Shown here piece after piece: positions 59,107 to 64,000 of a stretch of DNA of 64,000 nt (its first letter is position 1; each line of letters opens with the position of its first letter). Position numbers and translations under genes: made by a program. The notes beneath the pieces were generated by a model, which made no database searches, was not told the origin of the DNA, and saw nothing but the letters and a program-made list of their open reading frames with translations. This DNA comes from Acinetobacter piscicola (GTDB taxonomy: Bacteria > Pseudomonadota > Gammaproteobacteria > Pseudomonadales > Moraxellaceae), in the NCBI RefSeq assembly GCF_015218165.1, contig NZ_CP048659.1, positions 3,348,001 through 3,412,000 on the forward strand, given 5' to 3'.

Positions 59107-59140
59107 AAAAGCTGCGTGACTTCAATAACGTAGCTTTTTT
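59105..59140 (+). terminator. terminator following the interrupted small gene
   Basis: AAAAAAGCTGCG (59105-59116) pairs with CGTAGCTTTTTT (59129-59140), with one G-T pair and a 12-base loop. It lies right at the second stop codon of the small gene. Confidence 0.82.
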
Positions 59141-59180
59141 GATTTTTATGGATGATTAACCCATATTCGGCAGCAACACG

Positions 59181-59837
59181 CTAAGCATCGACTTGTGCAT
59201 TTAAAAATTGATGCAAAGCAGCGACATCATGCGCGATACTGAGTGGCTGAAAGCTTTGTAAAACTTCAACACTATGTACACCATAACTCACCCCTACACG
59301 CGGCATTGCAATATTTTTTGCCATTTCCAAATCATATGAGGTATCACCCACCATAATCGCACGATCTGCCTGAATACCTGTCTGTTGTAAAATTTCAGCC
59401 AACATTAATGGATCAGGTTTGGACTTGGTTTCACTTGCAGCACGGGTCACACAAAATAAATCACGACTATCGGTTTGTCCTAAAACACGGTCTAGACCTT
59501 TACGGCTTTTACCGGTTGCAACGGCCAACTTGAGATTTTTTGCACTCAAATCATGTAACATTTCCGACACCCCCGCAAACCACTGATCACCTCTAGAATG
59601 CTCTACATAATGATCACCGTAGGTTTTCAAAATATCACGATGTAATTTCGGTACTGTTGGAAATAAAACTTGCGCCACTTCAGGCAAGCCCAAACCAATA
59701 ATACTTTTTGCCGCATCATCTGTTAAAGGCTGTTCAAATTGCTGTGCGGCAAATTTTAAACTTGCCACAATTTGCCCGACAGAATCAAACAATGTTCCAT
59801 CCCAATCAAAAATAATCAGCTCTACAGGTTTTTGCAT
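59181..59837 (-). CDS. HAD family hydrolase (phosphoglycolate-phosphatase-like)
   Basis: The 218-residue protein has HAD motifs LIIFDWDGTLFDSVGQ (I), AVATGKSRKG (II), the lysine in ETKSKPDPLML (III) and MVGDTSYDLEMAKN (IV), with a small helical cap. The start at 59837 has GAGAAAAGTC upstream. It is downstream of rluC with a gap of 227 bp, a conserved linkage in gamma-proteobacteria. The substrate is not established. Confidence 0.85.
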   Translation of the reverse strand: MQKPVELIIFDWDGTLFDSVGQIVASLKFAAQQFEQPLTDDAAKSIIGLGLPEVAQVLFPTVPKLHRDILKTYGDHYVEHSRGDQWFAGVSEMLHDLSAKNLKLAVATGKSRKGLDRVLGQTDSRDLFCVTRAASETKSKPDPLMLAEILQQTGIQADRAIMVGDTSYDLEMAKNIAMPRVGVSYGVHSVEVLQSFQPLSIAHDVAALHQFLNAQVDA

Positions 59838-59850
59838 GACTTTTCTCAAT

Positions 59851-59936
59851 AAAATCCCCTCTCCTTTTAGGAGAGGGTTAGGAAGGGGTTTTATTAAATA
59901 AATTCCATCATCCTAACCTTCTCCCTGAGCCACATA
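59851..59936. repeat. REP/BIME-like palindromic element
   Basis: CCCTCTCCT (59857-59865) pairs with AGGAGAGGG (59869-59877), and further along TCCTAACCTTCTCCCT is an imperfect inverse copy of AGGAGAGGGTTAGGA. Such C/G-rich repeats between genes are typical of REP elements. It lies between the HAD gene and rluC. Copy number elsewhere is unknown. Confidence 0.6.
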
Positions 59937-60064
59937 TGGTAAATAGAAGGAATGTTCAATCTAATAAAATGAATAACTATGGTTGATCATTTAGGTAAAA
60001 ACTGATCAGCCTGCCCTTTTAATTAATCAATACCACTTCATAAAAGGAGAGTATTTTTAAGCAA

Positions 60065-61015
60065 TTAAGCAATTGGCTTATCCGCTTTTTGCGCTCTTAA
60101 CTGAGCAACCAAACTCTGCATGTCTTCAGGCAACGGTGCTTCAATAGTTTCATAACCTGGAATTTCCAAACGCATCGCATGTAAACATAAACGGCGTGGA
60201 TTTGGTCCACGGTATTCAGTCTCATGACCATATTTGTCATCCCCCACCAAAGGATGCCCAATACTTAAACCATGCACACGAATCTGATGCGTACGTCCTG
60301 AAAGTGGTGATGCATAAACCAATGTGGCATGCATAAAACGTTCAGCCACTTTCCATTGTGTCTTAGAATCTTTACCGTCTTTTGACACACGGACACGACG
60401 CTCACCATTTGCCAATTCATAACGTAACAAAGGCTGATCAATCAATTGATTATCTAAACTCACTTGCCCTTTAACAATCGCAGCATACGTTTTTTGAATT
60501 TTGTGTTCACGCAATAAATCTTGCAATGTTTTCAAGACACTTCGTTTTTTAGAAATCATCACTAAGCCCGATGTATCACGGTCAATACGATGAATCAGTT
60601 CTAAATATTTTTTACCTGTCGCCGCGCGTAAACCCTCAATTAAGCCATATGCCACACCACTCCCACCATGTACAGCAATACCTGAAGGCTTATTGACCAC
60701 CATCAAACCTTCATCTTCATACACCACACGGCTGAGTAGACTTTGTGCAACCTTATCAGATACAGGTACAGTAGATTGATCTTTTTGTTCAAAGCGAATT
60801 GGAGCAACACGAATTTGATCACCAATGGCAAGTTTGGTTTCTGCCTTTACTCGTTTTTTATTGACTCGAACTTGACCTTCACGAATCAAACGATAGATAC
60901 GACTTTTCGGTACGCCCTTTAAACGTGAAAATAAAAAATTATCAATGCGTTGCGCTTCCTGATGTTCGTCAACTTCAAACCAGGTGACACTTTGCCAATC
61001 TTGCGTAGAATTCAT
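60065..61015 (-). CDS. rluC: 23S rRNA pseudouridine synthase RluC
   Basis: The 316-residue enzyme modifies uridines 955, 2504 and 2580 of 23S rRNA. An S4 domain is seen in RIDNFLFSRLKGVPKSRIYRLIREG and the catalytic Asp in HRIDRDTSGLVMI. The start at 61015 (MNSTQDWQSVTWFEVDE) is the first suited to the fold; the frame reaches back to 61120. It is divergent from rne, as in E. coli. Confidence 0.94.
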   Translation of the reverse strand: MNSTQDWQSVTWFEVDEHQEAQRIDNFLFSRLKGVPKSRIYRLIREGQVRVNKKRVKAETKLAIGDQIRVAPIRFEQKDQSTVPVSDKVAQSLLSRVVYEDEGLMVVNKPSGIAVHGGSGVAYGLIEGLRAATGKKYLELIHRIDRDTSGLVMISKKRSVLKTLQDLLREHKIQKTYAAIVKGQVSLDNQLIDQPLLRYELANGERRVRVSKDGKDSKTQWKVAERFMHATLVYASPLSGRTHQIRVHGLSIGHPLVGDDKYGHETEYRGPNPRRLCLHAMRLEIPGYETIEAPLPEDMQSLVAQLRAQKADKPIA

Positions 61016-61129
61016 ACAGTTACGATGACCCAATAAAAACGAAATTTTGATTAAAAACTGATCACTTAGACTATACATTTCATACAAAATAACCGTATAG
61101 CCCATAGGCAGATGATGCAAGGTTTGCTA

Positions 61130-61797
61130 TAGTCAGCGCACGGATACCACCGTAAGTGAACTTTACACGTATGTTCTCAGAAACTTTTGAAACGAAAAAC
61201 TTTTTGAAAGCATAGACGTGATAAAGCATTCACCCAAAGCTCGGAATGGTCCCAAAAGAATATGCCGACGCCGAAGGCTTATTATATCGGCAAAATGACA
61301 GACTGTTGCGTTTAATTGTACTTAAAGTACATAAATCAGTTTGTTTAAAAATATATGCGCCAACCTCTACGTTGGTTTTTAAACATAAACTGATACACAT
61401 CAGACAAGTCGCTAGAGCAATTTCAGGACATAAGTGTTTGAGGCATTGGAACTGCACAACTTGTAAAGATACGATGATCATTCCGTATCAAGACATACTT
61501 GATCTCAAATAAGACGAGTTAATCTTCGAGCAGTATGTGCCAGTGAAAGACGACATAACAGTCATCCAATGCACCACTTTTTAGTGCCAGTGAAGCGCTC
61601 AAAAACTTTAATCGTGCAAAGGTTAAAGTAGGATTGCAACATCACACAGATGTAATTCCCCGCCCATTCATAGGCAGGCAAATCATCTTTAGACGCATTA
61701 AGATTTATCCAAAATCAACAATGTATTTCTAAGCCATGATGTTTGTTAGACTAAAACAGCGAGTTGTCGGTGTGGATCACTATTAGGTGTTACACCC
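61130..61797 (+). promoter_or_regulatory. long structured 5' leader of rne
   Basis: Between rluC and the rne start lie about 780 bp without a credible gene. Structures: GTACTT-A-AAGTAC at 61318-61330; a compound stem TGCCGA (61263-61268) / TCGGCA (61287-61292) enclosing GCC-GAA-GGC at 61270-61278; and a large hairpin at 61335-61394, ATCAGTTT / AAACTGAT with inner GTTTAAAAA / TTTTTAAAC and apex CCAAC-CTCTAC-GTTGG. In E. coli, stem-loops in the rne leader mediate RNase E autoregulation, and these are likely counterparts by position and shape. Confidence 0.6.
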
Positions 61798-64000
61798 ATG
61801 AAACGTATGTTGATTAATGCAACACATGCCGAAGAAATTCGCGTTGCACTTATCACTGGTCACCGCCTTTACGATTTTGACTTAGAAAATCGCACGCGTG
61901 AACAAAAGAAAGCCAATATCTACAAAGGTCATGTGACTCGTGTAGAACCGTCTTTAGAAGCTGTATTTGTAGAATATGGTGCAGGTCGTCAAGGTTTCTT
62001 GTCGATGCGTGAAATTGCCAACTCTTACTACAAAGCAGATCCTCGCCAAACTTCAAACATTCGTGAACTCATTACTGAAGGTACTGAGCTTCTTGTCCAA
62101 GTAGAAAAAGAAGAACGCGGCAACAAAGGTGCAGCACTTTCCACTTATATTTCGCTTGCAGGTCGTTATTTGGTCTTGATGCCAAACAATCCAAAAGGTG
62201 GTGGTATCAGTCGTCAAATTTCAGGTTCAGTCCGTGAAGAACTGAAAGAAATGTTGGCTTCATTAAATACCCCACGTGGTATGAGTGTGATTGTTCGTAC
62301 CGCAGGCATTGGACGCTCACAAGAAGAACTACAACTCGACTTACAACATTTATTAGACCTTTGGGCACAGATTCAAGGCACTGCGAATTCAGGTCCATCT
62401 CCGATGTTAGTACACCAAGAAGCAGGTGTAGTAACACGTGCCATTCGTGACTATCTACGTGATGATGTTGCCGAAATTTTAATTGATTCTGAGCAAGCGT
62501 ATAACGAAGCGTATAACTTTGTTAAAGCCGTGATGCCGAACCAACTCGACAAACTCAAAACCTACACCATCAATGAGCCTCTATTTGCCCATTTCGGGAT
62601 TGAAAGCCAAATTCAAACAGCCTATGAGCGTGAAGTAAAACTTCCTTCTGGTGGTTCAATTGTCATTGACCAAACTGAAGCGTTGGTTTCGATTGATATT
62701 AACTCAGCAAAATCGACACGTGGTCATGACGTAGAGGAAACTGCGTTAAGTACTAACTTAGAAGCGGCTGAAGAAATTTCTCGTCAACTGCGTTTACGTG
62801 ATATTGGCGGTCTAGTGGTGATTGATTTTATCGACATGACCAAAGAGCGCAACCAACGTATGGTTGAAGCGAAACTGCGTGAAGCAACACAAAGCGACCG
62901 TGCACGTATTCAATTCGGTCAGTTATCACGCTTTGGTTTGATGGAAATGAGCCGTCAACGCTTACGCCCTTCTCTTGAAGAAGCAACAGGTTATGTCTGC
63001 CCTCGCTGTCATGGCACAGGCATGGTACGTGACTTACGTTCACTTTCACTTTCAATCATGCGTAAAGTAGAAGAAATTGCGCTTCGTGAACGTCATGGTG
63101 AAGTTCAAGTTGAAGTTCCTGTTGAAATTGCAGCATTCTTATTGAATGAAAAACGTCATAGCCTTGTCTACTTAGAACAAACTTCAAATGTACGTGTGAC
63201 TGTATTGCCACATCCACATTTAGAAACGCCTCATTACGAAATTTCATATAACCCTGAAGGCTTTGCACCAACCAGTTATGAACGGACTGAAGCAACTCGT
63301 TCAAGCGAAAAAGAGTTAGGTTATGAGTCTTCTGAATGGCATTTAGAAGAAGAACAGCAACAAGCTGCTCAACTCAACCCAGCTGCGCCTGCTCAACAGC
63401 AAAATCAAAAGCAAGGCAACAGCAATAGAAAGCAAAATGCAGCACAAGCGCAACAACAAAAACCACAACAAGTGGTGCAAGCACAAGTTGCACAACCTTC
63501 ATCTAGCCCATGCGCATGGTTAGAAAACTTGTTTGTACAAAAACAAGCAACAACTATTGATCAATCACGTACTGCAAACAATGCAGCAGCTGCGATTGAA
63601 CAAATGATCAATGGTGGTGCAGTCAGTCGTGGTCAGTTTGGCCAAGTGAATACAAACGTTGTCGCTGCGCCAGTACCAACAACAGCACCTCAACGTCCAG
63701 TCGCAGACACCAATGCTTATTTAAGTCACACGCCTGTTCAAAAAAATGAACAACGTGATTACGCTGAAAAAACGCTTGAGAAAGATGAAAAATCTCAACG
63801 TAACAACAAAAAACGTAATAACAATAATAAGCACAAAGAAGCGCGCGAACAGTCACATGAACAAAATCAAGTGATTGAAGAAGTTGTGCAAGCGCCACGT
63901 CATGAACAGCGTGAACCACGTCAAGAGCAACGCCGTCAACAGAAACAACAGCGTCCTCAACACGATCAGCAACAGCAGCATGCAGATGTAAATCATCACG
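61798..64000 (+). CDS. rne: ribonuclease E, N-terminal 734 codons (runs off the window)
   Basis: The frame from the ATG at 61798-61800 is open to the end. It has the S1 domain ([20 protein letters not shown]), the catalytic DNase I-like domain with [14 protein letters not shown] and [11 protein letters not shown], and the zinc link CPRCHGTG at about residue 400. The scaffold that follows is rich in Gln, Asn, Pro and Ala, and includes [10 protein letters not shown], the probable membrane-binding or degradosome segment. RNase E initiates mRNA decay and rRNA/tRNA processing. The end of the gene lies outside the window. Confidence 0.96.
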   Translation, partial: MKRMLINATHAEEIRVALITGHRLYDFDLENRTREQKKANIYKGHVTRVEPSLEAVFVEYGAGRQGFLSMREIANSYYKADPRQTSNIRELITEGTELLVQVEKEERGNKGAALSTYISLAGRYLVLMPNNPKGGGISRQISGSVREELKEMLASLNTPRGMSVIVRTAGIGRSQEELQLDLQHLLDLWAQIQGTANSGPSPMLVHQEAGVVTRAIRDYLRDDVAEILIDSEQAYNEAYNFVKAVMPNQLDKLKTYTINEPLFAHFGIESQIQTAYEREVKLPSGGSIVIDQTEALVSIDINSAKSTRGHDVEETALSTNLEAAEEISRQLRLRDIGGLVVIDFIDMTKERNQRMVEAKLREATQSDRARIQFGQLSRFGLMEMSRQRLRPSLEEATGYVCPRCHGTGMVRDLRSLSLSIMRKVEEIALRERHGEVQVEVPVEIAAFLLNEKRHSLVYLEQTSNVRVTVLPHPHLETPHYEISYNPEGFAPTSYERTEATRSSEKELGYESSEWHLEEEQQQAAQLNPAAPAQQQNQKQGNSNRKQNAAQAQQQKPQQVVQAQVAQPSSSPCAWLENLFVQKQATTIDQSRTANNAAAAIEQMINGGAVSRGQFGQVNTNVVAAPVPTTAPQRPVADTNAYLSHTPVQKNEQRDYAEKTLEKDEKSQRNNKKRNNNNKHKEAREQSHEQNQVIEEVVQAPRHEQREPRQEQRRQQKQQRPQHDQQQQHADVNHH

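Noticed and set aside
61246..61512. 88-codon plus-strand frame in the rne leader
   Set aside because: It overlaps the strong secondary structures of the leader, has no ribosome site and no recognisable domain.

Overview
The window looks like chromosome from an environmental Acinetobacter species, on gene content and AT-rich base composition. Genus-typical content includes a DUF2789 protein, a FimV split in two, rppH-ptsP, asd and truA near infA, and 28-bp XerC/XerD sites of the type known as dif or pdif in Acinetobacter. No rRNA, tRNA or CRISPR array was seen.

Layout. 1-7.3 kb: the start of ureD (urease accessory), a membrane acyltransferase, a macrodomain protein, a lipid A acyltransferase with a GT4 glycosyltransferase, a DUF2252 protein, an unexplained structured intergenic stretch, and an EEP-family protein. 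7.4-15.1 kb: asd, a FimV encoded by two adjacent genes, asparaginase, truA, an AraC-type regulator and infA. 15.2-22.5 kb: a leucine operon in the order leuC-leuD-lipoprotein-leuB, a DUF2061 gene with a strong Fur box, and a LysR regulator. 22.6-30.0 kb: a HAD phosphatase, rppH and ptsP (nitrogen PTS), small basic proteins, and an AidB-like acyl-CoA dehydrogenase with a divergent TetR gene.

30.2-38.6 kb is the accessory island and the most interesting part. It contains three XerC/XerD-type sites (30197, 34770 and 38534). The first and second are in opposite orientation and enclose a vgrG with a fused zinc-metallopeptidase domain and its likely lipoprotein immunity gene. The second and third are direct repeats with identical spacers. 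They enclose an IS1202-type insertion sequence (starting exactly 5 bp from the XerC arm), an orphan Imm11-like gene, a 110-bp MITE-like element, a 5'-truncated Rhs fragment with a WHH/HNH-type nuclease tip, and a SUKH immunity gene. I read this as type VI secretion effector/immunity cargo carried between Xer sites, like the dif modules of Acinetobacter plasmids but on what appears to be the chromosome.

38.7-45.1 kb: katG, a secreted protein, a decayed gene, a metallo-beta-lactamase-fold hydrolase translationally coupled to a cation efflux transporter, and an acetyltransferase. 45.2-58.3 kb: a 3-phenylpropionate/cinnamate pathway. hcaEFCB-mhpB-hcaD (dioxygenase, dehydrogenase, ring cleavage) is read away from a divergent HcaR-like LysR gene. 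mhpC, an OprD-type porin and mhpDFE carry the ring-cleavage product to pyruvate and acetyl-CoA. No mhpA-type hydroxylase is present. 58.7-64 kb: a small gene with an in-frame stop, a HAD phosphatase, a REP-like palindrome, rluC, and the long structured leader and first 734 codons of rne.
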